From contig MU602791.1 in assembly GCA_025201865.1 (NCBI GenBank), positions 1-16,720 of the forward strand: a stretch of DNA of 16,720 nucleotides, written 5' to 3'. The notes below the pieces were generated by a model. It searched no databases. It had not been told where the DNA came from and saw nothing but the letters and a program-made list of their open reading frames with translations. Shown piece after piece: positions 1-8,237 of this stretch (positions are counted from its first letter, which is position 1; each line of letters opens with the position of its first letter). Origin of the DNA: Ramicandelaber brevisporus (Eukaryota; Kickxellomycota; Ramicandelaberales; Ramicandelaberaceae). The position numbers and the translations under genes were made by a program.

Positions 1-1646
1 TCGTTCGAGAGACGCTCGCGACGCTCATTAAGAATCTTTGCCTGTTCATGGCCCAGTAGCAGCACAAGGAACAGTGGACGAATCGACTTGTAAATATCCA
101 TTCCATGGTCACCGAGATGAAGCCAGAGCATACTCATCACAGAGTGGCCAGTGAGAGTCATTAGCCACTGCACAAGGATACTACGGCCCTGCATGAGACG
201 AACAATCCATGGCAATACAAGATGAGGACGACGGTGCAAAATCCAAACAAAGATCCACGCATACGATGTGTACAACAACGGAGTCAGAACTAAGCCAACT
301 AAGATCTTCCAGGTACCGATGACATCACGTCCTTCAATCTTCACGGTGGAGCCGGCAACAGCCTCTTTGGCCTTCTTGCGAGAAATGAGCTTGGCTGTAA
401 TAAACACTGGGCTGTACAATAATACACCTGGCAGTGCAAACAAGGCCATCACGAGCAGCAAGACAACACGGTACAGCAGCATGGCAAATGCGCGACGGCG
501 GCCAATCTGCAATGAATCAACCTGGTGATCACGGATGCCATAGTAGCGCAAGTCCTTGTTGTACTCACTGACACGACGTGCAATATCTTTGACTTCGTCG
601 ACATCCTTGTACATTTCGTAGCCACGAACAAATCGGCGGGTGAGCTCAACCACATCGCCAGTGGAGAATGTGCGGCCCTTGGGGCGATACAAACGACGGC
701 CAGCCTGGATCAGCTGCAGAGTCTCCACATCAGATGTGTTGACAGTGACACTCATCAGACCCTCCTGGATCTCCTTGAGCAGAGCGCCGCATGCCTCACG
801 CTTGGCTGGACCGCCTTGCTTGAACTTCTCAACGAGCTCTGGAGAGATTTCAATTGGTGTGCCAAAATCAGCCACAGCGTGCGAGCGGAACTTGTGAGGA
901 TGGAAGTAATTCATGCCAACCGGGACAATCTTGACGTTGATGTTTGGATTGGCAGCCATCGCGCCAAGAGCCATAATAGCTGCACCAGCCTTCAGCGGCA
1001 GCAGAGATGTGCGATCATGCGAGCCGCCTTCTGGGAAGATACCAATGCATTCGCCGCGGTTGAGTGTCTCGTGAACAGCCTGGTACATGCGAGCCTGGTC
1101 AACGTGAGGAACGCACTTGTACGCTGTGCCCTCTGGCTTTGTCAGCAGCGCCAGAGCCTCCAGCTCCTTGAACTCCTTCTTGATTGTTAGCTCTGTGTCA
1201 GAAACAATGGCGACAACCTCTGCAGCACCCTTGTTGCCAGGCAGGGCAATCGTCGAGCCAACCTCGAACTGCTCAGTGAACTTGGTGTCAATGCCCTCAA
1301 CTGTCGTTGGGCGGTTGACCGTGTCAGGAATCCGAACGAGTCCAACTCCTTTAATGGCAAGATCCTGCGGACGCTCCACAGGGATGGCCTTGGCGAGCTT
1401 GCCCAGGAGGCCGATGATGGGGCGTCTCATGCTGACTGCGGCCATGATGAAGAACATGCGACGCGGCGACTTGCGAAGCAAAACAATGGCGTCGACAAAC
1501 TGGTTGGCATGCGGACCAGCGACAAAGATAATGGGACCAGTTTCGGGAACAAGATGAGCGTTTCTGGCAGCGACGTCTCGGAAGAAGACGTCCATAAGCT
1601 GGCCGACAAACCAGCTCGTCGCGTCGTACGCCCAGTACTCGAACAT
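1..1646 (-). CDS. GPT2: Glycerol-3-phosphate/dihydroxyacetone-phosphate acyltransferase, C-terminus cut by window edge
   Basis: This is an ER membrane enzyme that puts the first acyl chain on glycerol-3-phosphate or DHAP, the entry step to phosphatidic acid, phospholipids and triacylglycerol. The minus strand reads open for 548 residues from the ATG at 1646 to the left edge without an intron or stop. Acyltransferase block I is GPHANQFVD at residues 44-52, with H46 and D52 as the expected catalytic pair. Block III is FPEGGSHD at 204-211, followed by LLPLKAG at 215-221. A Gpt2/Sct1-type insertion separates these blocks. Hydrophobic spans lie near 387-411, 445-471 and 488-511, and SIRPLF is at 521-526, as in yeast Gpt2/Sct1. 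An in-frame TGA lies upstream with no ATG between it and 1646, so this start is the only ATG choice. The regulatory C-terminal tail is outside the window. Which of the yeast paralogues GPT2 or SCT1 it corresponds to cannot be decided, and the symbol marks the family. Confidence 0.95.
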   Translation of the reverse strand, partial: MFEYWAYDATSWFVGQLMDVFFRDVAARNAHLVPETGPIIFVAGPHANQFVDAIVLLRKSPRRMFFIMAAVSMRRPIIGLLGKLAKAIPVERPQDLAIKGVGLVRIPDTVNRPTTVEGIDTKFTEQFEVGSTIALPGNKGAAEVVAIVSDTELTIKKEFKELEALALLTKPEGTAYKCVPHVDQARMYQAVHETLNRGECIGIFPEGGSHDRTSLLPLKAGAAIMALGAMAANPNINVKIVPVGMNYFHPHKFRSHAVADFGTPIEISPELVEKFKQGGPAKREACGALLKEIQEGLMSVTVNTSDVETLQLIQAGRRLYRPKGRTFSTGDVVELTRRFVRGYEMYKDVDEVKDIARRVSEYNKDLRYYGIRDHQVDSLQIGRRRAFAMLLYRVVLLLVMALFALPGVLLYSPVFITAKLISRKKAKEAVAGSTVKIEGRDVIGTWKILVGLVLTPLLYTSYAWIFVWILHRRPHLVLPWIVRLMQGRSILVQWLMTLTGHSVMSMLWLHLGDHGMDIYKSIRPLFLVLLLGHEQAKILNERRERLSN

Positions 1647-2392
1647 AGTCTTTTTGGACGCAGAGTTGTTGTTCAAGATGGCGTGGTTTCTGGAAGAGAA
1701 TGGAGCAATAGTAGTTGCAGTTGCAGTTGCAGTTGTAGTTGTAGCTGTGTAGCTGTGTAGCTGTATAGCTATGGTTGTATAGTTGTGGTTGCGCAAGTGC
1801 AAGTGCGAGATTCAAAGAGAGAAAGAGGCAGAGAAGTGACACGCAAAAGACGTTCGTGTCGGTAGCCAAGTCGACTAGCGCGCCGGAAAGGGAGGAAGCT
1901 AGAGGGCGGGGCTTTTAAAGAGTATCCCTTTTTGTCTTCTCTATCCGCCCTCCCCCAAGAATTCGCGATAACGGGTCCTCCTTCATCACTTGAACCTAAC
2001 GCTTGGCATGTGCATCCGCCCTCATTTGGCGAGTGTTGTTGTTGCTGCTGTGAATGCATCTGAAAGATAAACAAGCCTTGAAATCCGTTGATGGAGCATG
2101 AAAGCAACCAGCCATTGGATATATCGGATAGCACACCATCGATGCCCTCTACCTCCCATCGCCTTCCCTCTCCCTCTCGCCCCAAGAACGCTATTTTTGT
2201 TCAAGTCCAATGTTCCCGAACTGCTGGGCCACTCTTTGGGGGAGGAAGATAGAGAGGGGGAAAATACGGCTGGATCCAAACTCGCCCCCTTCCCTTCCTT
2301 CGCCCCCTTTCTTTCTTTCCTATTGTCGCGTTGAGCTCTGCTTTGTTTTCCCTTTGCAAATCTACTGACAAAACAACCTTTATAAACCGGAC
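1647..2392. promoter_or_regulatory. Divergent intergenic region between the acyltransferase and LETM1-family genes
   Basis: This 746-bp spacer separates two genes transcribed away from each other, so it should hold both promoters. It contains a degenerate 6-bp repeat near the acyltransferase start and long C/T-rich runs (about 2150-2190 and 2280-2330) typical of fungal promoters. The TATAAA at 2381-2386 is only about 7 bases from the LETM1 start codon, too close to act as a normal TATA box. I see no convincing exon, tRNA or transposon here. Confidence 0.6.
1711..1770. repeat. Degenerate short tandem repeat (GTTGCA / GTGTAGCT units)
   Basis: Near-perfect GTTGCA hexamers at about 1714-1732 run into GTTGTA copies and then into about three GTGTAGCT-like units. 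The array sits just 5' of the acyltransferase start. Read on the minus strand it is in frame with that gene and would code Thr/Ala/Tyr-rich sequence, but no ATG lies upstream, so it is probably 5' leader or promoter sequence. Replication slippage is the simplest origin. Confidence 0.7.
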
Positions 2393-4141
2393 ATGTCGCT
2401 TCTTCTTCGCTGTGCAACAGCTTCCTCTTCTTCCTCTCCCTCCGCGGCTGCTGTGCTGCCGTTATCAGCACGTCTATTGAGCACGGTTGCTGCACGAAGT
2501 GCTGTCACCCCTGCAAGAGCAACAACGCGCCTGTACAACTATCAGAATCTGCTTTGCAGTGGCACCGGTGCGACGCGTACCGGTGCTCCGTCAGCACTCC
2601 TCAATCACCGTCACCGTGTCTACCAGCACCAGCAGGTGGCCTGGCTATCAGTCTCGCGGTCTGTTGGCTATGCTGGTCCTGCCCCTGAAACTTCCACAGG
2701 CGTCGGCTCAGCAGGTGAAACCGGGCTGCCTCCGCCATCTCCGGAGGGTCTGCGCGCTGCTCTTGCATCCAAGCCAGCCCAAGCAACCACCTCGGCACTG
2801 AAGCAGCAGCAGCAGCAACAACGCCTTGCACAACAGCAACAACAACAACAGCAACAGCAAAGTGAGCTCACCGTCGTATCCGAAAATCCTGATAGTGAAA
2901 AGATTGTGGTCAAGCCGGCTGCACCCGCCAAGAAACCGCTGTCGGTTCGCATCAAAGAAGAGCTGCTGCACTACTGGGATGGAACAAAGCTGCTGTGGCT
3001 TGAAATGAAGATATCCAACAAACTGCTGTGGAAGATGCTGCAGGGCCAGGAATTGACACGTCGTGAACAGCGCCAATTGAAGCGCACCACCATTGACATG
3101 GGCAGATTGATTCCGTTCTCCATCTTCATCATTGTGCCATTCATGGAGTTCTTGCTGCCAGTGGCCATCAAGCTGTTCCCGAACATGATGCCCAGCACAT
3201 ACGAGTCGGCCAGTGACCGCGAGAAGAAGGCAAAGAAGCAGTCTGAGATCAGACTGGAGGTGTCAAAGCTGCTGCGCGAATCCATGGCTGAGTCGATTAA
3301 GGCGAGAGCCGCAGTGAAGGCCGCAGCCAAGCAGCAACAGCATCATCAACAGTCAGTGGCCGCTATGGCTGTTGTTCACAGCAGTGTTGGTGAAGAGGCT
3401 GCTACCACCACATCATCTACCACTGCCACGAATGCAACAGAAGATGCATTTGACATCATTCATCGTGCTCGTGCAACTGGTGTCATTCTGTCAACCGACG
3501 AGCTCGCAGCCATTTCAAAGATGTTTGACGATGATCTGACTCTGGACAACTTGTCGCGCCAACAGCTGGTCGGTTTGTGTCGATTCCTCGGCGGCTACAC
3601 ATTTGGCACTGACAACATGCTGCGCAATCAGATTGGCAACAAGTTGCGCTATCTCAAGGCTGATGATCGCATGATTCTCGCTGAAGGTGTTGATGAGCTG
3701 ACCGTTCCTGAGCTCCAGCAAGCCTGTGCCGCCCGTGGTCTGCCATCGACCGGTGCATCACCTGCTCGCATGCGTGACGAGCTGCACCACTGGCTCACTC
3801 TTCATCTCGAGCACAAGATGCCGTCTGTTATCCTGTTGCTGACTCGTGCACTGACAACAGTTGATCCAGTGACACTGAAAGAGGGTCAGACTTTCGCTCC
3901 AGAGGCACTCCAGGCTACCTTGTCGGCCTTGCCTGAGAACTTGGTCAGTGAAGCTGAGCTTAAGGATGACGAGAAGATGGGCACTGCTACATCCAAGCAG
4001 AAGCTCGAGGTTCTTGAACAGCAAGAAGAGCTTATCGAGGACGAAGCTGAACAGGAGCAATCTCGTCGCTCGTCTCGCTCTCAGTCCAAGTCCAAGTCCT
4101 CTACTACTGCTGCTTCTGCTGCTACTTCTGAGAAGCAGTAA
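2393..4141 (+). CDS. MDM38: LETM1/Mdm38-family mitochondrial inner-membrane protein
   Basis: This is predicted to act in mitochondrial K+/H+ (or Ca2+/H+) exchange and, as known for yeast Mdm38, in contact with mitochondrial ribosomes. The protein has 582 residues. Residues 1 to about 50 are rich in Ser, Ala and Arg and poor in acidic residues, as expected for a mitochondrial presequence. A disordered stretch follows with glutamine tracts at 138-143 and 147-156. The LETM1 domain begins near PLSVRIKEELLHYWDGTKLL (182-201). The single proline-bearing membrane segment is at about 237-262 (GRLIPFSIFIIVPFMEFLLP). The matrix ribosome-binding-like region runs to about 480 and includes LSRQQLVGLCRFLGG (387-401) and the helical LTVPELQQACAARGLPSTG (436-454). 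The tail (530-582) is charged and Ser/Lys-rich. There is no intron. The symbol marks the family; the paralogue YLH47 cannot be excluded. Confidence 0.95.
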   Translation: MSLLLRCATASSSSSPSAAAVLPLSARLLSTVAARSAVTPARATTRLYNYQNLLCSGTGATRTGAPSALLNHRHRVYQHQQVAWLSVSRSVGYAGPAPETSTGVGSAGETGLPPPSPEGLRAALASKPAQATTSALKQQQQQQRLAQQQQQQQQQQSELTVVSENPDSEKIVVKPAAPAKKPLSVRIKEELLHYWDGTKLLWLEMKISNKLLWKMLQGQELTRREQRQLKRTTIDMGRLIPFSIFIIVPFMEFLLPVAIKLFPNMMPSTYESASDREKKAKKQSEIRLEVSKLLRESMAESIKARAAVKAAAKQQQHHQQSVAAMAVVHSSVGEEAATTTSSTTATNATEDAFDIIHRARATGVILSTDELAAISKMFDDDLTLDNLSRQQLVGLCRFLGGYTFGTDNMLRNQIGNKLRYLKADDRMILAEGVDELTVPELQQACAARGLPSTGASPARMRDELHHWLTLHLEHKMPSVILLLTRALTTVDPVTLKEGQTFAPEALQATLSALPENLVSEAELKDDEKMGTATSKQKLEVLEQQEELIEDEAEQEQSRRSSRSQSKSKSSTTAASAATSEKQ

Positions 4142-4468
4142 GCAGTCCTTCGCACTCTTCAACATCAGATGACACTCTCCCTCCCTTTGCACTTGTTGTG
4201 TTGTGTTTTCCCCTCTCTTCTTTCACATCCCTTCATTCATTCCTTTAGTATTTGTATGCCTCCTCCCTTTTTTGATGAACAATAGAACCTTCATACATCC
4301 CTGAAATGTCTTGCCTTGTCTTTTCCTTTCTTTCTTTCTTTTATTTTTTTACATTTGTTCGCGCTTGTCATACATCCTCCCTCCTCATCCTCAGCTCTCA
4401 TAAATGATTAAAAATTAGGCTGCTTTTTATTTTACTTTGAAGATAAAAGGAGTAGATTGTCTTCCAGA
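4142..4468. other. Convergent 3' intergenic region with shared untranslated ends
   Basis: This lies between two genes whose 3' ends face each other. It is strongly C/T-rich on the plus strand (4175-4380). I see no exon or RNA gene. No AATAAA is visible for the LETM1-family transcript, so it probably uses a degenerate signal such as the A-rich stretch near 4409. The minus-strand gene has an AATAAA, listed separately. Confidence 0.6.
4426..4431 (-). terminator. Poly(A) signal AATAAA of the BAR-domain gene
   Basis: TTTATT on the plus strand reads AATAAA on the minus strand, about 38 bases past the stop codon of the BAR-domain gene. Position and sequence fit a canonical cleavage and polyadenylation signal. 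Confidence 0.55.
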
Positions 4469-5593
4469 TTAGCGACGAATTCCACCGCTGGTGGTAAAGA
4501 TGGTTTCTTGCGTGCGATACATCTCTTCCATCTCTGGGGATAGCTCAGTCAACAAACCAGCAACCGTAACATAGTACTCGGTCTGAGCAGATACAAACTC
4601 GCTCAAGCAGCGCAGAGCTTCAGGGCTATCCACCACGTTCTTCATCAGCGTCATCGTTTCCTCAACCGCTCCTACAAACTTGTCTTCAGCGAGCTCGACC
4701 TCAATGCGCAGCTCATTCGCCTTTTCCGGTTTAGCATTCTTGTAGTCAGCCTTGACTGCATCCAGCATCAGGCGCGATGACTTCAGGTTACCGCGGCTGG
4801 TTTGAGCCAGTTTGATTGCAGCACCCAGTGAGTTTGTGAGCTGATCAATGGTCTTTTCCTTAATACGAGCATCCATCTTCACCTTGGCATCTCCGGCCTT
4901 CTCCATAATTGCTCCAAACTTGAACAGTCCCGCACCCAGCGGCTCCTCGAGCGTCAACGCATCCGATCCCTTGAGGGAGGCGCGTGCCAAATGATGTGGA
5001 ACAGTGTTTGGAATCGCATCTGGATCGGCATCTGCAACAGACCGCGCTCCCTCGGATACAGGCTGGTTCTGCACGCGAGCTTTGACAGTTTGGAACTGGG
5101 ATGAAAGTGTGTTACCAAGGCTGCGAGAGTACTCGGAAACTGCGTCACCGAGCTGGCCGGCGTCAATGGTGGTGTTGGTAGTGTAAAGGTTGGCCATCTT
5201 GATGAGGATGCCGTGAACGCTGCGAACAGTCTCGAAGCGCTTCTCGAGATTGATGTAGTCGGCTGGGAGTTGCGTAATGTCTTCGGCAGTGCCCATCGAC
5301 TCACTCGCCATCTGTTTATTATGATTGATATAATGTCATGTCATGTTTGTCAATGCATCATGCGAGAGATAAGGGAGGGGAGTGTCCAAATGTCAGTCTT
5401 AAGAATGCTGGAATAGTAGTAGTGAGTATGTAGTAGTTCTATCCTGAATAGCGATATTGATGGCGAGTTTTTGCACCGATCGCCTGTGGAGAAAGACTGT
5501 CAAAAGACATACCTGCTTGACTTGGGTGAAGCTGCGCGTGAGCTTCTCAGTGAACGGCGCCATCTGGCTGCTAAAGGCACGGAAGCTGTCCAT
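4469..5593 (-). CDS. BAR-domain protein (Gvp36-like), two exons: 5593-5513 and 5311-4469
   Basis: This is a banana-shaped membrane-curving protein, probably acting at Golgi or endosomal membranes as known for yeast Gvp36. Exon 1 codes 27 residues (MDSFRAFSSQMAPFTEKLTR then SFTQVKQ). It ends exactly at CAG|GTATGT, and exon 2 resumes in frame after a CAG at 5314-5312. The joined product is 307 residues. Exon 2 opens with an ITQLPADYINLEKR block (38-51) typical of fungal Gvp36-like proteins, followed by long amphipathic helices (about 40-110 and 155-290) rich in Lys/Glu, as in a BAR dimer. An ATG at the first codon of exon 2 gives a shorter frame, but it would lose the N-terminal amphipathic helix. 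The last bases of the intron and the exact 3' splice site are inferred; the 5' site is strong. Confidence 0.85.
5312..5512 (-). other. Spliceosomal intron in the BAR-domain gene (201 nt)
   Basis: On the minus strand it begins GTATGT and ends with an AT-rich stretch and AAACAG, in phase 0. It contains in-frame stops, so it must be removed to join the N-terminal amphipathic exon to the BAR body. A weak TGACAT repeat at about 5330-5345 is the only branch-point-like sequence near the 3' end. It is the only convincing intron in the window. Confidence 0.8.
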
Positions 5594-5826
5594 CGCTGAG
5601 GTTTGCTGGCTCGGAATGGATGTTTGAGTGCGAGTGAGTGAGTGCGAGTGAGTGTTATTGACCTTTTCTGTGGCAGCAGAGAAGAAGCACGCAAAGGTTG
5701 GAAGAACGTCGTGTCGAGACACACGGAAACAACACAACGCAGCCAAAATAAATAATAACAACAACAACAACCAAGCTCAAACTCAAACAAGCAAAAGACG
5801 AAACAACAGCATCTTACATACAACAG
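5594..5826. promoter_or_regulatory. Short divergent promoter region
   Basis: These 233 bp separate the BAR gene (minus) from the glutamine-rich protein gene (plus). A 14-bp unit (GAGTGCGAGTGAGT) occurs twice in tandem at 5626-5653. An AACAACAACAAC stretch at about 5757-5771 lies in the probable 5' leader of the plus-strand gene. No TATA box is evident. Confidence 0.55.
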
Positions 5827-7209
5827 ATGAGCGTGAGCACACCCCGAGCGGTTCTGACACCAATTGGTAACTGGGACGAAGACGAGCCTACAGATATGAG
5901 TTTGCCAGAGCCAATGTTTGCAGATGGTATCGTGGCACACTCTCAGCATTCAGCTGCCCAACAGCAACAGCAACAGCAACAACAGCAACAGCAACAGCAA
6001 GGCGAGAAGGGGCCAAAGAAGAACAAGCGGAAGAGCAACCGAGGTGCGAAGAAAGCTACAGATAGCGGTGACAGTAACACCAACACACCAGAAGCGACAC
6101 CGCCGGTCAATGTTACACCTGTGCAATCGACAGCGTCTAACGAGTCTGCTGAGGCATCGAAGCGGTCGTCAGGTGGCAAGCCGCTTCAGAAACAAAAGGC
6201 AAAGCAGCAGCCAAAGCAATCGAAACAGACAGGCGATGGTGTTACAGCGGAAGTTGCTCTACAGCCGCAGCCGCAGCCGCAGCAACAGCAAAAGCAAAAG
6301 CAACAGCAAAAACAGCAGCAGCAGCAGCAACAAGCACCAAAAACGACCAAGCCAAGCCAAACTCAGCAAATTGAGCCGCAGCAAAATCCGTCACCAACAA
6401 AGCGAGGTAAAGGCGGTGCTGGCGGCGGTGGTGCTGGTGGAAGAGGAGGCGGAGCGCCAACTCGTGATAGCCCATCAACTTCAGTGGCTCCAGCGCCAGC
6501 TCCAGCAGCATCGAGCAATAGTACATCTGCGGAAGATGATGAGCTGAGAAAACTGCGCAAGATGTCAGATAGTGATCTCTGGGAAATGCTTGTAACACTG
6601 CAAAATGAAAGAGATGAAATCCAGCAGAAGATTGAAGTAGTTGAGAGTATCATTGCAAGCAGAAAGAAGGGCGGAAGTGCACACATTGCAAAGCGGTCGA
6701 TATCCCACACATCGGATCGATCAAATGGATCTCGCTCATCATCCACTCATCGCCAACAGCAATATCCACAGCATCACTCTATTCAGCAGCAGCAACACCA
6801 GCAACACCAGCAGCAGCAACATTACCAGCAACATTATCAGCAGCCTCCCATTTCACCACTACGCTCTACATTCCAGCAGCAACCTGGTAATACTCAACCT
6901 CAACCACAGACTAACAAGCAGAAATTTAACCAGCCATCACAACCACCACATAATAGACCACCTCATCATCAACAACAACAACAGCAACAGCAACAACACC
7001 GCCGTGAACCAACGCCTCCATTAGTGTCATTATCAAAGTCACCATCACCGCCTCCACACACTCAACACAAACCACAGAATAAACAGACAACGTATATTCC
7101 ACAAAATCAGTCTGGTGACGTTCGTATAACTGGAGCGCCTAGAGTCCAAGGCACTGGATACAACAGACGCGGTTTCTATCACACACGTGCTGATTTTGCA
7201 ACCGAGTAA
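5827..7209 (+). CDS. Glutamine-rich, largely disordered protein of unknown function
   Basis: The product has 460 residues and I do not recognise the family. A short acidic N-terminus (NWDEDEPTDMSLPEPMF, 15-31) precedes a 14-residue polyQ (45-58), then basic KKNKRK (64-69). Further Q-rich tracts lie at 146-169, 310-339 and 382-390. A Gly-rich patch with RGG-like character (GRGGG) is at 194-209. One ordered element stands out: a predicted coiled coil at 237-281 containing ELRKLRKMSDSDLWEMLVTL and an NERDEIQQKIEVVESII run. The C-terminus (425-460) is free of Q and ends in RVQGTGYNRRGFYHTRADF plus ATE. The low complexity plus Gly/Arg content suggests an RNA-binding or condensate-type protein, but this is inference. 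The start is the first ATG in frame, just downstream of an AAC-rich leader, and there is no sign of introns. Confidence 0.75.
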   Translation: MSVSTPRAVLTPIGNWDEDEPTDMSLPEPMFADGIVAHSQHSAAQQQQQQQQQQQQQQGEKGPKKNKRKSNRGAKKATDSGDSNTNTPEATPPVNVTPVQSTASNESAEASKRSSGGKPLQKQKAKQQPKQSKQTGDGVTAEVALQPQPQPQQQQKQKQQQKQQQQQQQAPKTTKPSQTQQIEPQQNPSPTKRGKGGAGGGGAGGRGGGAPTRDSPSTSVAPAPAPAASSNSTSAEDDELRKLRKMSDSDLWEMLVTLQNERDEIQQKIEVVESIIASRKKGGSAHIAKRSISHTSDRSNGSRSSSTHRQQQYPQHHSIQQQQHQQHQQQQHYQQHYQQPPISPLRSTFQQQPGNTQPQPQTNKQKFNQPSQPPHNRPPHHQQQQQQQQQHRREPTPPLVSLSKSPSPPPHTQHKPQNKQTTYIPQNQSGDVRITGAPRVQGTGYNRRGFYHTRADFATE

Positions 7210-7346
7210 CTACTAATTAGTATATAGTGTTGGAGGATGAGGTTTAATTTACTTTTTTTTTATAAAAGAAACATTATGGTATAGTATAATTAGTATGTCA
7301 TTATTATTCTTCTTTTTAATCAATCATGTTCCACTTGTTTACCCTT

Positions 7347-7352
7347 TTTATT
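7347..7352 (-). terminator. Poly(A) signal AATAAA of GRX5
   Basis: TTTATT on the plus strand gives AATAAA on the minus strand, about 35 bases past the GRX5 stop codon. It lies inside the 177-bp AT-rich convergent spacer (7210-7386) that also takes the 3' end of the glutamine-rich protein gene. Confidence 0.6.
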
Positions 7353-7386
7353 CAATAATAATAATGAGTTTTATATGTATTACCTT

Positions 7387-8001
7387 TTATTTTGGAATCT
7401 TCTCGACATCGTCAACTTCCTTCGACTCCTCCGGCGTCAATATTCCTTCCTTCTGCAGCAGCTCTTTCAGCTCGCCAGATTGATACATTGAATACAAAAT
7501 GTCAGCGCCACCCACAAACTGATGGCGATGCTTTCCGAGATACACCTGCGGAATGGTTGGCCAATCGCTGTACTCTTTGATGCCCTCTCTTACACCAGGA
7601 TTCGCCTCTTCGTCCAGCACATTGACTGCATTGACATGAGTAACGCCGCTGGCTGCCAAAATCTGGATAACGGCTCTGCTGAATCCGCACATGGGCTTTG
7701 AGGGTGTGCCCTTCATGAACACGCAAACGTCGGCCGCTGCAATGTCATTGTCAATGCGCTTGCGCAAATCGTCGGAAATGAATCGTCGCTGCTCGAAAGA
7801 AAGCCGAAGCTGGGTGGAGCTCACTTGGCGAGTGCGTGGAGAAAGTGGCCAGGACGAGTTTGCAGCCACACGTGCAGAGGTAGATGAGGTGGAGAAGGCG
7901 GCAGCGGCAGTGGCAGTAGCAGCTGTAGTAGCAGTGACGGCACGCTTGCTGGCGGCTGAAGCACACCGTGTCGCAGTGATCGCTAATCCTGAACGCAGCA
8001 T
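7387..8001 (-). CDS. GRX5: Mitochondrial monothiol glutaredoxin 5
   Basis: This matrix protein carries a glutathione-ligated [2Fe-2S] cluster and passes it from the Isu scaffold to downstream targets. It has 204 residues. Residues 1 to about 75 are Ala/Ser/Thr/Arg-rich with almost no acidic residues, a clear mitochondrial presequence, longer than in yeast. The glutaredoxin fold starts near DDLRKRIDNDI (77-87). The monothiol active site KGTPSKPMCGFS is at 97-108 with C105 as cluster ligand. The glutathione-binding WPTIPQVY block is at 147-154 and the GGADI loop at 164-168. Most Grx5 proteins have GGCDI there, so the second cysteine is replaced by Ala166. The tail after the last helix (185-204) is acidic. 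There is no intron. The start is the only ATG that supplies a presequence. Confidence 0.95.
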   Translation of the reverse strand: MLRSGLAITATRCASAASKRAVTATTAATATAAAAFSTSSTSARVAANSSWPLSPRTRQVSSTQLRLSFEQRRFISDDLRKRIDNDIAAADVCVFMKGTPSKPMCGFSRAVIQILAASGVTHVNAVNVLDEEANPGVREGIKEYSDWPTIPQVYLGKHRHQFVGGADILYSMYQSGELKELLQKEGILTPEESKEVDDVEKIPK

Positions 8002-8125
8002 TGCTTACAAAAAATATTTTTGCAGTTGGTTTTTTTTTTAGTGCTTTGCGGTGCAACAAACCAACATGTGGACACAGCATCGGAGATGGATAAGTCCTGG
8101 ACAAACGAGGCATTTGTGCCACTGC

Positions 8126-8165
8126 GAACAGCTATGAACAGCCGTGAACAGTTGCGAACAGTTGC
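8126..8165. repeat. Four exact-phase 10-bp direct repeats (GAACAGNNNN)
   Basis: Units at 8126, 8136, 8146 and 8156 read GAACAGCTAT, GAACAGCCGT, GAACAGTTGC and GAACAGTTGC. They lie in the 236-bp gap between the GRX5 start (8001) and the SDR stop (8238), about 125-165 bp upstream of GRX5. The 10-bp pitch puts every copy on about the same face of the helix, so this could be a transcription-factor binding array for GRX5. It could equally be simple slippage. Confidence 0.75.
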
Positions 8166-8237
8166 TGTCGAAATGTCAGCAAGACGTACTTGCTACTCAA
8201 CAACTATGTCGGTTGTTCTTTAAAATGCTTTGACGGA

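Noticed and set aside
1351-1869. Minus-strand 172-codon frame with an N-terminal hydrophobic run resembling a signal peptide
   Set aside because: It overlaps the acyltransferase in a different frame, and the acyltransferase reading has clear catalytic motifs. The remainder of the frame is a repeat-derived Asn/Cys/Tyr run and Cys/Arg/His-rich shadow sequence.
2381-2386. TATAAA upstream of the LETM1-family gene
   Set aside because: It ends about 7 bases before the start codon, too close for a TATA box driving that ATG.
2022-2495. Minus-strand 157-codon frame across the LETM1 start
   Set aside because: It has no recognisable domain, Lys/Arg-rich shadow composition, and runs antisense into the presequence of a well-supported gene.
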